From Massilia sp. UMI-21 (lineage in GTDB: Bacteria; Pseudomonadota; Gammaproteobacteria; Burkholderiales; Burkholderiaceae_D): a stretch of 64,000 nt of DNA. The translations under genes and the position numbers were made by a program. The stretch spans positions 5,022,001-5,086,000 of the forward strand of contig CP063848.1 of NCBI GenBank assembly GCA_015277795.1. The letters are read 5' to 3'. Position 1 is the stretch's first letter. Each line of letters opens with the position of its first letter. Below the pieces are notes generated by a model. It saw nothing but the letters and a program-made list of their open reading frames with translations. It was not told where the DNA came from and did not search any database. Below are positions 1 through 8,925 of the stretch, piece by piece.

Positions 1-269
1 ATGAGAGGCCAAGCGTGCTTCAAATGCTGTCCGGTCCGGGCAATGTCCAGACCATCGACGCCTGCGGCTCCCTTGTTCACCTTCACGCGTTTCCACGCGC
101 GTTGCATGTTATCCCTCGCGAGCGCTTGCGTGAGCAAGTCTCGCCCTGTGCCTGTCATGTCCTGTCGCGGGAGCCGTGTTTCATCGCTGGTCACTTTGGA
201 CGAGGCTTCACCCCGCCTTACTGCGACCCGCCCCGCTGTTGCGGGCATCTGATGCTGTACACGATTCAT
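1..269 (-). CDS. ltrA: Group II intron reverse transcriptase/maturase, N-terminal part
   Basis: Partial reading frame of 89 codons entering from the window edge. It starts at an ATG (MNRVQHQMPATAG) and reaches the conserved RT0-like N-terminal motif RAWKRVKVNKGAAGVDG, which is diagnostic for intron-encoded LtrA-type proteins that splice and mobilise their host intron. The frame stays open to base 1. An earlier ATG further upstream is closed off by stops around a run of nine T residues, so this internal ATG is the first usable start in the frame. The RT, X and endonuclease domains are outside the window, so activity cannot be judged. Confidence 0.8.
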   Translation of the reverse strand, partial: MNRVQHQMPATAGRVAVRRGEASSKVTSDETRLPRQDMTGTGRDLLTQALARDNMQRAWKRVKVNKGAAGVDGLDIARTGQHLKHAWPL

Positions 270-659
270 CGACAAGTTGTTCGACACTCCTACTCGTTCG
301 GCCCTTCGCTAAAAAAAAACTCAGCTACTACGGCCTCTGCTGACTTCTCGCTCCGATTTTTTTTCATCGTCGCCCTTTTAGGCATGAGGCGAGATCTCCC
401 CAGGTAAGAACGCACTCCTTCACTGCACAACCGCCGGATCTACGCCACTTCGCCTTGACCACAAGAGCTTCGCGGTTTTTGGCCCGCTCGCCCTGCTCGG
501 CAGCGCCTTGTATCCGATTCTTGTTCATCGGCTCGCAGATTCGCTCCACGCTTCCTCCCCACGCTTGGTCGCCCTTACGCAGTTGCGCTTCGCTTCGCTC
601 GCTGTGGTCAGCTTGCGGCGGGACTTGCACCCGCAAGAGTGCGCCCATGCTGGGCGCAC
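1..659 (-). mobile_element. Group II intron, 5' part (runs off the left edge)
   Basis: Read on the minus strand, the segment begins GTGCGCCCAGCATGGGCGCA, a 5' end of the GUGCG type that opens bacterial group II introns. About 390 bases of structured, non-coding leader follow, and then the start of a reverse transcriptase/maturase ORF. The 5' end abuts the T-rich tail of the rho-independent terminator behind pilA, which is the usual target of class C introns. The rest of the ORF, domains V/VI and the 3' splice site lie outside the window. Whether the intron is intact cannot be judged. The class is inferred from the insertion site only. Confidence 0.82.
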
Positions 660-663
660 CAAA

Positions 664-694
664 AACAAAGAGACCGCCGAGGCGGTCTCTTTTT
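664..694 (-). terminator. Rho-independent terminator of pilA
   Basis: Stem AGAGACCGC/GCGGTCTCT with a four-base loop, followed on the minus strand by TTTGTTTTT. It lies about 20 bases after the pilA stop codon. The group II intron begins immediately after the T tract. Confidence 0.85.
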
Positions 695-711
695 ACTTAG
701 ATACAGCTTAA

Positions 712-1173
712 TTACTGTGCCTGGGTGCAGCCGGCCGGGACGAACTTTTCATCCGCGAGACCCGTTGCCACGCAGTGGTAGGTACCTGCGGTAGTGCGGT
801 GCAGGGCGATGGTCGGGGTTGCACCCTCGGCAGCCAGACGGCCCGGGTTCTTGACGGTGCAGGTCAGCACTGCGGTGTCATCGCCCGGGGCAACAGCGGC
901 GTTCTCGCAGTTGGTGGTGTCCTCGCCCAGACCCGACTTAGCAAGGTACTCTTCTTCAGTGGAAGCGGTTCCTTCCACAACAGCCAGCTCGTAGCCAGTT
1001 TTGCCGGCAGCAACCTCACCGTAAGCGGCACCTGCTTTGGTCTTGGCGATGTAGTCCTGGTATGCCGGAATTGCCACAGCAGCCAGGATACCGATGATCG
1101 CGACGACGATCATCAGCTCGATCAGGGTGAAACCGCCTTCAGCTTTCTTGGTTTGCATTTGCTTGATGTTCAT
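712..1173 (-). CDS. pilA: Type IV major pilin PilA
   Basis: Structural subunit of type IV pili. The 153-residue precursor has a short basic leader ([14 protein letters not shown]) and the prepilin-peptidase site GG|FTLIELM, with Glu at +5. A hydrophobic N-terminal helix ([17 protein letters not shown]) anchors it in the membrane and then in the pilus core. The C-terminal head carries four Cys, the last pair near the end (YHC...PAGC) fitting the pilin disulfide loop. The ATG was chosen because GGAGAGATAGAA precedes it and the leader begins there; the longer frame upstream is non-coding. It is monocistronic, between a sigma54 promoter and a strong terminator. Confidence 0.93.
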   Translation of the reverse strand: MNIKQMQTKKAEGGFTLIELMIVVAIIGILAAVAIPAYQDYIAKTKAGAAYGEVAAGKTGYELAVVEGTASTEEEYLAKSGLGEDTTNCENAAVAPGDDTAVLTCTVKNPGRLAAEGATPTIALHRTTAGTYHCVATGLADEKFVPAGCTQAQ

Positions 1174-1236
1174 TTCTATCTCTCCAGGTGGTGTTTCAGG
1201 TAATTGGGTTACTGCTTGTTGCCACGCTTTCTTATA

Positions 1237-1252
1237 TGCAATCGGCGTGCCA
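1237..1252 (-). promoter_or_regulatory. Sigma54 (RpoN) promoter of pilA
   Basis: On the minus strand the sequence is TGGCACGCCGATTGCA, a match to the -24/-12 consensus TGGCAC-N5-TTGCA. It lies about 65 bases upstream of the pilA ATG. RpoN-dependent pilin promoters driven by PilS/PilR are known in Pseudomonas and several beta-proteobacteria. No activator site was identified. Confidence 0.85.
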
Positions 1253-1445
1253 GCCCAAAAAATGCTGATTTTATTAGCACCGAGATAAGGAAACCCCGTG
1301 CCAGGACAAGTTTTGGCTTGATGAGTGACAAATTTTGTCACCTGAGGCCAGCAATTTTTGTCAGTTGGATAGTTTACGTTACGCAATTTGTCATGCCGGA
1401 CGCGATCTGGCTGGCACGGGTGATGGCGACGCACGGACATGGAGG

Positions 1446-1476
1446 CAAAAAAAAACGGGGAGCCTCGGCTCCCCGT
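1446..1476 (-). terminator. Terminator of the sucCD operon
   Basis: Stem ACGGGGAGCC/GGCTCCCCGT followed on the minus strand by nine T residues, about 25 bases after the sucD stop. Confidence 0.88.
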
Positions 1477-1501
1477 CTTCGTCGACCGTGAGGTCGTCAG
1501 A

Positions 1502-2383
1502 TTACAGCATGGCCTTCAGCAGGCGCGCCATTTCCGACGGGTTCTTGGTGACGGTGATGCCGCAGGCTTCCATGATTTCCAGCTTGGCTTGCGCGGTATC
1601 GGCGCCGCCCGAGATCAGCGCGCCGGCGTGGCCCATGCGCTTGCCCGGAGGCGCGGTGACGCCGGCGATGAAGCCGACGACCGGCTTCTTCATGTTGTCC
1701 TTGATCCATTGAGCAGCGTTCGCCTCGTCCGGGCCGCCGATCTCGCCGATCATGATCACTGCATCGGTATCCGGATCGTCGTTGAACATGCGCATCACGT
1801 CGATGTGCTTCAGACCGTTGATCGGGTCGCCGCCGATGCCGACTGCCGACGACTGGCCCAGGCCCAGTGCGGTCAGCTGACCGACTGCTTCATAGGTCAG
1901 GGTGCCCGAGCGCGACACGACGCCGATGCGGCCCTTCTTGTGGATGTGACCCGGCATGATGCCGATCTTGATTTCGTCCGGGGTGATCAGGCCTGGGCAG
2001 TTCGGGCCCAGCAGCAGGGTCTTGGAACCGGCCTTGGCCATGCGGTCCTTGACTTCCATCATGTCACGGACAGGGATACCTTCGGTGATGCAGATTGCCA
2101 GGTCCAGTTCGGCTTCGACGGCTTCCCAGATCGCAGCGGCAGCGCCTGCCGGCGGAACGTAGATCACCGACACGGTGGCGCCGGTTTCCGACTTGGCTTC
2201 CTTGACCGATGCGTAGATCGGGATGCCTTCGAAGTCTTCGCCAGCTTTCTTCGGGTTCACGCCTGCCACGAAGGCTTCACGGCCGTTCGCGTAGTCGCGG
2301 CACATGCGGGTGTGGAACTGGCCGGTTTTGCCGGTGATACCTTGGGTGATGACTTTGGTGTCTTTGTTAATCAGAATCGACAT
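1502..2383 (-). CDS. sucD: Succinyl-CoA synthetase, alpha subunit
   Basis: Catalytic alpha subunit (293 residues, the usual length) of the TCA-cycle enzyme that converts succinyl-CoA to succinate with formation of ATP or GTP. The N-terminal CoA-binding Rossmann part has [11 protein letters not shown] (residues 18-28). The phosphorylated active-site His lies in the typical GHAGAL stretch near residue 250. It starts 17 bases after the sucC stop with a good AAAGGAAATAAC ribosome site and is the second gene of the sucCD operon. Confidence 0.96.
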   Translation of the reverse strand: MSILINKDTKVITQGITGKTGQFHTRMCRDYANGREAFVAGVNPKKAGEDFEGIPIYASVKEAKSETGATVSVIYVPPAGAAAAIWEAVEAELDLAICITEGIPVRDMMEVKDRMAKAGSKTLLLGPNCPGLITPDEIKIGIMPGHIHKKGRIGVVSRSGTLTYEAVGQLTALGLGQSSAVGIGGDPINGLKHIDVMRMFNDDPDTDAVIMIGEIGGPDEANAAQWIKDNMKKPVVGFIAGVTAPPGKRMGHAGALISGGADTAQAKLEIMEACGITVTKNPSEMARLLKAML

Positions 2384-2400
2384 GTTATTTCCTTTGCGAA

Positions 2401-3570
2401 TTAGGCTTGGCCAGCAGCGGCGGCAACGACCTGCTTCGCTGCATCTTCCATGGTGTCTGCGGCGATGATCGGCAGGCCCGATTCGGCCAGCATCTTCTTG
2501 CCCAGGTCTTCGTTGGTGCCCTTCATGCGGACCACCAGCGGCACCTTCAGCGAGACAGCCTTCGATGCGGTGATCACGCCTTCGGCGATCACGTCGCAGC
2601 GCATGATGCCGCCGAAGATGTTGACCAGGATGGCTTTCAGGCCCGGGTTCTGCAGCATGATCTTGAATGCTTCGGTGACTTTCTCAGCCGTCGCACCGCC
2701 GCCCACGTCCAGGAAGTTGGCCGGCTCGCCGCCGAACAGCTTGATGGTGTCCATGGTGGCCATGGCCAGGCCGGCGCCGTTCACCAGGCAGCCGATGTTG
2801 CCGTCGAGCGAGATGTAAGCCAGGTCGAATTTCGAGGCTTCGACTTCGGCCGGATCTTCTTCGTCCAGGTCGCGGTAGGCGACAATTTCCGGGTGACGGA
2901 ACAGGGCGTTCGGGTCGAAGTTGAACTTGGCGTCCAGGGCGATGACCTTGCCGTCGCCGGTCACGATCAGCGGGTTGATTTCGGCCAGCGAGCAGTCGGT
3001 TTCCCAGTAGGCTTTGTACAGGCCTTGCAGGTTGGCGCGGGCGGCTGCGATCGAGCCTTCCGGCACGCCGATCTTGCGGGCGACGTCGTCAGCCTGCGCG
3101 TCGGTCAGGCCGACCGACGGTTCGATCACGACGTTGTGGATCTTTTCCGGGTTGCTGTGCGCGACTTCTTCGATGTCCATGCCGCCTTCCGACGAGGCCA
3201 TCAGCACGATCTTCTGGGTGACGCGGTCGGTGACCAGCGACACGTACAGTTCCTGCTTGATGTCCGCGCCTTCTTCGATCAGCAGGCGGCGAACTTTCTG
3301 GCCTTCCGGGCCGGTCTGGTGGGTCACCAGCTGCATGCCCATGATCTGGTCAGCGTATTCCTTGACCTGCTCCAGCGACTTGGCGACCTTGACGCCGCCG
3401 CCTTTACCACGGCCACCGGCATGGATCTGGGCCTTGACGACCCAGACCGGGCCGCCCAGCTCTTCAGCGGCCTTGACGGCCTCTTCCACCGTCATGCACG
3501 GAATGCCGCGCGGAACGGTCACTCCGAACTTTCGGAGGATCTCTTTGCCCTGATACTCATGGATTTTCAT
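2401..3570 (-). CDS. sucC: Succinyl-CoA synthetase, beta subunit
   Basis: Beta subunit (389 residues) of succinyl-CoA synthetase. The ATP-grasp domain starts at the N-terminus ([17 protein letters not shown]) and contains the basic glycine-rich loop [10 protein letters not shown] (about residues 52-61). The C-terminal CoA-ligase domain carries [10 protein letters not shown]. It pairs with SucD in the cytoplasm to form the heterotetramer. AAGGGAAG precedes the ATG. It is first in the sucCD operon. Confidence 0.96.
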   Translation of the reverse strand: MKIHEYQGKEILRKFGVTVPRGIPCMTVEEAVKAAEELGGPVWVVKAQIHAGGRGKGGGVKVAKSLEQVKEYADQIMGMQLVTHQTGPEGQKVRRLLIEEGADIKQELYVSLVTDRVTQKIVLMASSEGGMDIEEVAHSNPEKIHNVVIEPSVGLTDAQADDVARKIGVPEGSIAAARANLQGLYKAYWETDCSLAEINPLIVTGDGKVIALDAKFNFDPNALFRHPEIVAYRDLDEEDPAEVEASKFDLAYISLDGNIGCLVNGAGLAMATMDTIKLFGGEPANFLDVGGGATAEKVTEAFKIMLQNPGLKAILVNIFGGIMRCDVIAEGVITASKAVSLKVPLVVRMKGTNEDLGKKMLAESGLPIIAADTMEDAAKQVVAAAAGQA

Positions 3571-3641
3571 GCTGGCTTCCCTTCTTTTCTATGTACTGAA
3601 TGAGTAATACGGTTGAATTACAAAATGACAAACAGCGAATC

Positions 3642-4217
3642 CTAACCCGACACAGCTTTGATCGACCAGCGGGGATAGTAGGTGGCCACGGCCGGTCCGT
3701 CGCTGCGCAGCGCATGGCAACGGTCGAGCTCGAAAGGCCGTTCGGCCGCGCTGGTGTGAACACTGGCGTCGGCGCCGCCGCGATCGTCGAACACGTCGTC
3801 GGCAAAGGCCTGCAGCGCTGCCGTGGGCAGCACCTGGGCCAATTCGGTCAGGTGGGTGCAGCCGAGCACGCCCGAGAGGCGGTCTTTCAGATGCAGCCGG
3901 AAGTGGTTCATGAGCGACAGGCCGACCAGCTTTTTATAAGCAGGGCCAATGGTCTCGCAGAAACCGGGATAGGGAACGGCATCGGACGCAGCTTCGGCGT
4001 CCACGATGGTCATATTGCGGTCGATGGTGACGCGCAGCTTGAGGTCGTGCACCGGCAGGCCAGCCGGGCGCGTGCCCGAGCCGAGCTCGATGTCACGGGT
4101 TTTGACGTCGCGGATACTGGCGTCCAGATCCCACAGGCCATCATCGCGCGCATAGGCTTCGACGGTGATGGCGCGCGTATGCCGGAGCGAGCGCGATACG
4201 GGAGGAGACAGGGGCAT
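3642..4217 (-). CDS. DUF2889 family protein
   Basis: About 191 residues. The opening (RSLRHTRAITVEAYARDDGLWDLDA) and central features (DRNMTIVDAEA, GCTHLTEL) fit the DUF2889 family, a conserved proteobacterial protein of unknown function. No signal peptide or membrane helix is seen. An ATG start is chosen; a TTG nine bases upstream is also in frame, and neither has a clear ribosome site. It stands alone between sucC and a 540-base gap in front of recX. No biochemical role is claimed. Confidence 0.75.
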   Translation of the reverse strand: MPLSPPVSRSLRHTRAITVEAYARDDGLWDLDASIRDVKTRDIELGSGTRPAGLPVHDLKLRVTIDRNMTIVDAEAASDAVPYPGFCETIGPAYKKLVGLSLMNHFRLHLKDRLSGVLGCTHLTELAQVLPTAALQAFADDVFDDRGGADASVHTSAAERPFELDRCHALRSDGPAVATYYPRWSIKAVSG

Positions 4218-4759
4218 AAAAACCAATGCCGCTTGCGCGGCGGTTAGTGGTGCAGCCAGTGTGCTTCATGCACGTTGCCGTAGCTTCTACGACAACAACC
4301 GCTCATGCGGCGCTGCTTAAACCGTGGAAGTTTAGCACAGGGCGTTGTCGGTTGCACTGCAACAGAGGCGATTTTGCCGCGCTGCAGCGATTCGGCAGCG
4401 ATTTCTTGCCGAGTCGTCAAGCTTGCAGGTGGCTGGACGAGTTTGGTACCTGGCAGGACCAATTGGCGCGCGGACCGGACGGGCTTAACAAAGGGAATGC
4501 TGAACGGACAGCGCCAGCGTGCAGCGCCATTATCCGTTGAGGAATATGCCGAGGCATATCGGAAATGACGCTCCACGCTGGCGCCGGAGCAGGGTTTCTC
4601 CACGCTCTCTCTATAAAAGAAGCGTGATTCATCGATTGGTGCATGAACGCCGCACCATCGAGGGTGATACAACAGGCCTGCGGCCACGCCTGGCATATCG
4701 TCGGAGCAGCCTGGGGCCAGGCCGGCTCTTCATTGCAGCAGACCGAGGTTCCAGTTCTG
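4218..4759. other. Intergenic gap between recX and the DUF2889 gene
   Basis: About 540 bases without a convincing gene. Several open frames exist on both strands, but none resembles a known family or has a good start. A short perfect palindrome, ATATGCCGAGGCATAT, lies near 4552-4567. The segment presumably holds the promoter of the DUF2889 gene; no consensus promoter could be picked with confidence. Confidence 0.5.
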
Positions 4760-5218
4760 CTACAGCTCGTCGTCGTCGGGAGCGCCCTGCATGGCGACCC
4801 GCGCAGCGCGTTGGGAGAAACCACGCTGCAGCAGGAAACGCATCTGCTTGGCTCGCTCGGCCGCATCGGCGGCGACGGTACCGAACTTGCGCTGCCACAC
4901 TTCGGAGGCACGCGCCGTCTCGCTGTCGGCAAGCGAGGCTTTGATCTCGTCCAGGGCTTCGCCTTTGACACCGTGGCTTTGCAACTCGGCCATCACCCGG
5001 CTATTGCCGAAACGTGCCGCCCGCCGGTTGATGAGCGATTCGGCAAAGCGTTCTTGCGACAGCCAGTTGTTTTTTTCAAGGAAATCCAGGAGGGCTTCCA
5101 CGTCGTCGCCCTCCTCGGCGTAACGGGCCAGCTTGCGCCCCAGCTCGAGCCGGCTGTGCTCGCGCATCGACAGGTAGCGAAGCGCGCGCGCTTTGAGGCT
5201 CAGCTGGGGTGCGGGCAT
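4760..5218 (-). CDS. recX: Regulatory protein RecX
   Basis: RecX (152 residues) is a small helical protein that binds RecA filaments and inhibits or caps them. The frame shows the three-helix repeats typical of the family: [19 protein letters not shown] at the start, then [19 protein letters not shown] with the RFG signature just after it, and a C-terminal repeat with [10 protein letters not shown]. It starts 9 bases after the recA stop, so it is cotranscribed with recA and presumably SOS-induced through read-through. Confidence 0.94.
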   Translation of the reverse strand: MPAPQLSLKARALRYLSMREHSRLELGRKLARYAEEGDDVEALLDFLEKNNWLSQERFAESLINRRAARFGNSRVMAELQSHGVKGEALDEIKASLADSETARASEVWQRKFGTVAADAAERAKQMRFLLQRGFSQRAARVAMQGAPDDDEL

Positions 5219-5227
5219 GGGCGTGGC

Positions 5228-6328
5228 TTACTCGCCGACTGCCTGCAGCTTCGGCTTGCCGCCATCTTTACCGCCTTCTTTGCCGCCCTCTTCGGCAGCA
5301 ACCGGCGGCAGCTCGCGCACGCCCAGCGCGGCACGGACCTTGTTCTCGATTTCGCGTGCCAGTACCGGACGATCTTTCAGGAACTGACGGGCGTTGTCCT
5401 TGCCCTGGCCGATGCGTTCGCCGTTATAGCTGTACCACGAGCCCGACTTCTCGACGATCTTGTTGTCGGCGCCCAGGTCCAGGATTTCGCCTTCGCGCGA
5501 CGTGCCTTCTCCGTACAGGATGTCGAAGTGGGCTTCCTTGAACGGCGGCGCGATCTTGTTCTTGACGACCTTGACCTTGGTTTCGTTACCGATCACTTCG
5601 TCACCCGACTTGATCGAGCCGGTACGGCGGATGTCCAGGCGCACGGAGGCGTAGAACTTCAGCGCGTTACCGCCGGTGGTGGTTTCCGGGCTGCCGAACA
5701 TGACACCGATCTTCATGCGGATCTGGTTGATGAAGATCACCAGGGTATTGGTGCGGTTGATCGAGCCGGTCAGCTTGCGCAGCGCCTGCGACATCAGTCG
5801 CGCCTGCAGGCCCGGGAGCGAGTCGCCCATGTCGCCTTCGATCTCGGCGCGCGGGGTCAGTGCCGCCACCGAGTCGATCACCACCAGGTCGACCGAACCC
5901 GAACGCACCAGCGCGTCGGTGATTTCGAGGGCCTGTTCGCCGGTGTCCGGCTGCGAGATCAGCAGCTCGTCGAGCTTGATGCCCAGCTTCTGCGCATAGG
6001 TCACGTCGAGCGCGTGCTCGGCGTCGATGAAGGCGCAGGTGCCGCCCAGTTTCTGCATCTGGGCGATGGTCTGCAAGGTCAGGGTGGTTTTACCCGACGA
6101 TTCCGGGCCGTAGATCTCGACGATACGACCACGCGGCAGGCCACCGACGCCCAGCGCGATGTCCAGGCCCAGCGAGCCGGTGGAAACAGTCTGCACTTCC
6201 TCGACCGGCGCGTTGGTGTCCATGCGCATGACCGAGCCCTTGCCGAACTGCTTTTCAATTTGCGCCAGGGCGGCGGCCAGCGCCTTGCCCTTTTCAGCGG
6301 CGTTTACTGCGAGTTTTTTGTCGTCCAT
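5228..6328 (-). CDS. recA: Recombinase RecA
   Basis: DNA strand-exchange ATPase and LexA co-protease, 366 residues. Walker [10 protein letters not shown] is at residues 74-82; the L1/L2 region and the RecA signature [14 protein letters not shown] are present. The extreme C-terminus differs from the acidic tail of E. coli RecA: three GGK-type repeats ([12 protein letters not shown]) come before the end. It is the first gene of recA-recX. Two LexA-type boxes lie in its upstream region. Confidence 0.98.
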   Translation of the reverse strand: MDDKKLAVNAAEKGKALAAALAQIEKQFGKGSVMRMDTNAPVEEVQTVSTGSLGLDIALGVGGLPRGRIVEIYGPESSGKTTLTLQTIAQMQKLGGTCAFIDAEHALDVTYAQKLGIKLDELLISQPDTGEQALEITDALVRSGSVDLVVIDSVAALTPRAEIEGDMGDSLPGLQARLMSQALRKLTGSINRTNTLVIFINQIRMKIGVMFGSPETTTGGNALKFYASVRLDIRRTGSIKSGDEVIGNETKVKVVKNKIAPPFKEAHFDILYGEGTSREGEILDLGADNKIVEKSGSWYSYNGERIGQGKDNARQFLKDRPVLAREIENKVRAALGVRELPPVAAEEGGKEGGKDGGKPKLQAVGE

Positions 6329-6402
6329 GGTGTACTTTCAGCTGTGGAGTGGGCAAGGTAGGATCGCTACCGCGCAAATCAAGGTTAGTACTGTACAAGA
6401 TG

Positions 6403-6418
6403 CTGTACAAAAAGCCAG
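6403..6418 (-). promoter_or_regulatory. LexA (SOS) box 1 upstream of recA
   Basis: CTGTACAAAAAGCCAG matches the CTG-N10-CAG LexA consensus. It lies about 75 bases before the recA start codon. Confidence 0.68.
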
Positions 6419-6448
6419 TGGTGCGTATACATCGAATCCAGACCAATA

Positions 6449-6464
6449 CTGTATATAAAACCAG
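6449..6464 (-). promoter_or_regulatory. LexA (SOS) box 2 upstream of recA
   Basis: CTGTATATAAAACCAG matches CTG-N10-CAG with the preferred TATATA core. It lies 46 bases further from recA than box 1. It could also affect the divergent response-regulator gene, about 115 bases away. Confidence 0.8.
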
Positions 6465-6578
6465 TGGTTTTGGCAAGCGAAAAAAGCGCCTGTGTTGTTA
6501 TCCACGAGACTCGCATTGTTGCGATAAATCAAACACAATAGAGCTTCTCGAAGGTCTAACGTTTTACAGGTGGTCCCC

Positions 6579-7280
6579 ATGCGAATTCTGCTCGCCGAAG
6601 ATGATAGCGTACTTGCCGACGGACTCACGCGTTCCCTGCGCCAGTCCGGGTATGCGATCGATTGCGTCAAGAACGGCCAGGATGCCGACACGGCCCTCAC
6701 TACCCAGGAGTTCGATCTCCTCATCCTCGACCTCGGCCTGCCCAGGCTGTCCGGGCTGGAGGTGCTGCGCCGCCTGCGTGCGCGCTCGTCGCTGCTGCCG
6801 GTGCTGATCCTCACCGCGGCCGACTCGGTCGAGCAGCGCGTCGAGGGCCTCGACCTCGGCGCCGACGACTACATGGCCAAACCCTTTGCCCTGTCCGAAC
6901 TGGAAGCGCGGGTACGCGCCCTGACCCGGCGCGGCGCCGGCGGCGGCCCTGCCGTGGTGCGCCACGGTCCGCTGGTGTACGACCAGGTCGGCCGCAGCGC
7001 CTACATCAACGACCAGATGCTCGACCTGTCGGCACGCGAGCTCGGCCTGCTCGAGGTGCTGCTGGCGCGTACCGGGCGCCTGGTCTCGAAGGAGCAGCTG
7101 GTGGACCACCTGTGCGAATGGGGCGAGGAAGTCTCGAACAATGCCATCGAGGTCTACGTGCACCGGCTGCGCAAGAAGATCGAGATCGGCGGCGTGCGCA
7201 TCGCCACCGTGCGCGGCCTCGGCTACTGCCTCGAGAAATTCTCCGACGCCCCACGCGCGGCGGCATCCGAGAACAAGTGA
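6579..7280 (+). CDS. OmpR/PhoB-type response regulator
   Basis: Transcription factor of 233 residues. The N-terminal receiver has the acidic pair EDD (residues 7-9), the phospho-Asp in LLILDLGLPRLSG and the conserved Lys in DDYMAKPF. The C-terminal winged helix of the Trans_reg_C type includes SARELGLLEVLL and VSNNAIEVYVHRLRKK. It most resembles the QseB/TctD branch. The ATG is chosen since MRILLAEDD begins the receiver; a GTG three codons upstream is possible. It forms an operon with the histidine kinase 10 bases downstream and probably controls the symporter genes that follow. Confidence 0.92.
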   Translation: MRILLAEDDSVLADGLTRSLRQSGYAIDCVKNGQDADTALTTQEFDLLILDLGLPRLSGLEVLRRLRARSSLLPVLILTAADSVEQRVEGLDLGADDYMAKPFALSELEARVRALTRRGAGGGPAVVRHGPLVYDQVGRSAYINDQMLDLSARELGLLEVLLARTGRLVSKEQLVDHLCEWGEEVSNNAIEVYVHRLRKKIEIGGVRIATVRGLGYCLEKFSDAPRAAASENK

Positions 7281-7290
7281 ACGAAGCCCA

Positions 7291-8925
7291 GTGAACGAAC
7301 GCGACGCCGGGCTTGCCGACGCGCCCCCGCCGGGCGCGGGGCAGGACGCGTCCGCGCCCGGCGCGGGCGCCGGGTATCCGTCCTATGTCCCGCCCTATGT
7401 CCCTCCCTATGTCCCGCCGAATCCGGAGCCCGACGAGAACATCCGCCATTCGCTGTTCGGCGAGATTCTCGACTGGATGCTGGCCCCGCTGCTGTTGCTG
7501 TGGCCGATGAGCATCGCGATCACCTACCTGGTGGCGAAGTCGATCGCCAACCAGCCATTCGACGATGCACTGGAAGACCGCGTCACCGTGCTGTCGCAGC
7601 AGATCCGCACGGTGGCCGGCCGGCCCGTGGTGCAGCTGCCCGCCAGCGCGCGCGACGTGCTGCGCGCCGACGACGTCGACAGCGTGTATTTCCAGATCAG
7701 CGCGCCGGACGGCAGCCACATCGACGGCGACCGCGACCTGCCGCGCCCCCGCACCGCCAACGGCGCCGACAGCGGCGACAGCGCCGAGCGCGCCTACAGC
7801 GGCGCCGTGGTGTTCCGCAACGACACCATCCACGGCACGCCGGTGCGCGTCGCCTATTCGTACGTCAACCTCGACCCCTTGCGGCCCGGCCCGGTGCCGG
7901 CCGATTCCGCGCCCGGCCTGGCCCTGGTCCAGGTCGCGGAAACCCTGGACAAGCGCGCCCACCTCGCCAACGAAATCATCAAGGGCGTGATCCTGCCCCA
8001 GTTCATCATCCTGCCGGTGATCCTGGCGCTGGTCTGGTTCGCCCTGTCGCGCGGCCTGTCCCCGCTGGCCGAGCTGCAGGAACGCATCCGCGCACGGCCG
8101 CAGGACGACCTGTCGCCGATCGACCCGCGCCAGGTGCCGGAAGAGATCTCGCCGCTGGTCGGCTCCTTCAACGACATGCTCGAGCGCCTGGCCCAGACCG
8201 TCGAGATGCAGAAGCGCTTCATCGCCGACGCCGCGCACCAGATGAAGACGCCGCTGGCGGGCATGCGCATGCAGTCCGAGCTGGCCCTGCGCCAGGTCGA
8301 CCCCGACGAAATCCACCGTTCGCTCGAGCAGCTGGCCAAGAGCTCGGAATCGGCCACGCGCCTGGTCAACCAGTTGCTGGCCCTGGCCCGCGCCGAGAAC
8401 CAGCCGCACGCCGGCCTCGCCTTCGAAGAAATCGACCTGACGCAGCTGGCCCGCGCCACCGTGCAGGACTGGGTGCAGGCCTCGTTCGTGCACCGCATCG
8501 ATCTCGGCTACGAGTCGCCCGAAGCGCCATCCGACGCCCCGATCCGGATCGCCGGCAACGCACTGATGCTGCGCGAACTGCTGTCGAACCTGATCGACAA
8601 CGCGCTGCGCTACACCCCGCAGGGCGGCAGCGTCACGGTACGCGTGCGGCGCGACGGCGAACATGCCCTGCTCGAAGTCGAGGACACCGGTCCGGGCATC
8701 GCCCCCGCCGAGCGCGCGCACGTGTTCGATCGCTTCTATCGCATCCTCGGCAGCAACGTGCAGGGCAGCGGCCTGGGACTGGCGATCGTGCGCGAAATCG
8801 CCCAGCAGCACGGCGCCGAGATCGACATCTTCAACAATCCGCGCAGCCACGCGTCCAAGTACCCGGGCAGCCTGTTCCGCCTGACCTTCCCGCCTCCTGT
8901 CCATGAACCCATCGATGCCGACTGA
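7291..8925 (+). CDS. Sensor histidine kinase, TctE-like (2CSK_N type)
   Basis: Membrane kinase of 544 residues that partners the upstream regulator. A Pro/Gly-rich cytoplasmic head includes three YVPP repeats (residues about 32-43). Then comes a first membrane helix (LLLLWPMSIAITYLVA), a periplasmic 2CSK_N-like sensor part, a second helix (ILPVILALVWFAL), HAMP-like linker, HisKA with H-box HQMKTPLAG, and HATPase with DNALRYTP, DTGPGI and GSGLGLAI. A GTG start is used because the regulator stop lies just before it. It resembles TctE kinases that sense carboxylates; the ligand here is unknown. Confidence 0.88.
   Translation: MNERDAGLADAPPPGAGQDASAPGAGAGYPSYVPPYVPPYVPPNPEPDENIRHSLFGEILDWMLAPLLLLWPMSIAITYLVAKSIANQPFDDALEDRVTVLSQQIRTVAGRPVVQLPASARDVLRADDVDSVYFQISAPDGSHIDGDRDLPRPRTANGADSGDSAERAYSGAVVFRNDTIHGTPVRVAYSYVNLDPLRPGPVPADSAPGLALVQVAETLDKRAHLANEIIKGVILPQFIILPVILALVWFALSRGLSPLAELQERIRARPQDDLSPIDPRQVPEEISPLVGSFNDMLERLAQTVEMQKRFIADAAHQMKTPLAGMRMQSELALRQVDPDEIHRSLEQLAKSSESATRLVNQLLALARAENQPHAGLAFEEIDLTQLARATVQDWVQASFVHRIDLGYESPEAPSDAPIRIAGNALMLRELLSNLIDNALRYTPQGGSVTVRVRRDGEHALLEVEDTGPGIAPAERAHVFDRFYRILGSNVQGSGLGLAIVREIAQQHGAEIDIFNNPRSHASKYPGSLFRLTFPPPVHEPIDAD
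7384..7419 (+). repeat. Three 12-bp tandem repeats in the kinase head
   Basis: TATGTCCCGCCC-type units in three consecutive copies, in frame and encoding YVPP each time. Units differ by single bases. This is a short repeat likely to vary in copy number between strains. Confidence 0.75.

Noticed and set aside
1..252. Plus-strand ORF at the left edge
   Set aside because: It is the reverse complement of the intron maturase start; the minus strand gives the recognisable protein.
364..648. Minus-strand ORF inside the intron leader
   Set aside because: Structured intron RNA region; the translation is not a known protein.
4244..4696. 150-codon minus-strand ORF in the recX-DUF2889 gap
   Set aside because: No family, weak start, no ribosome site; composition like non-coding DNA.
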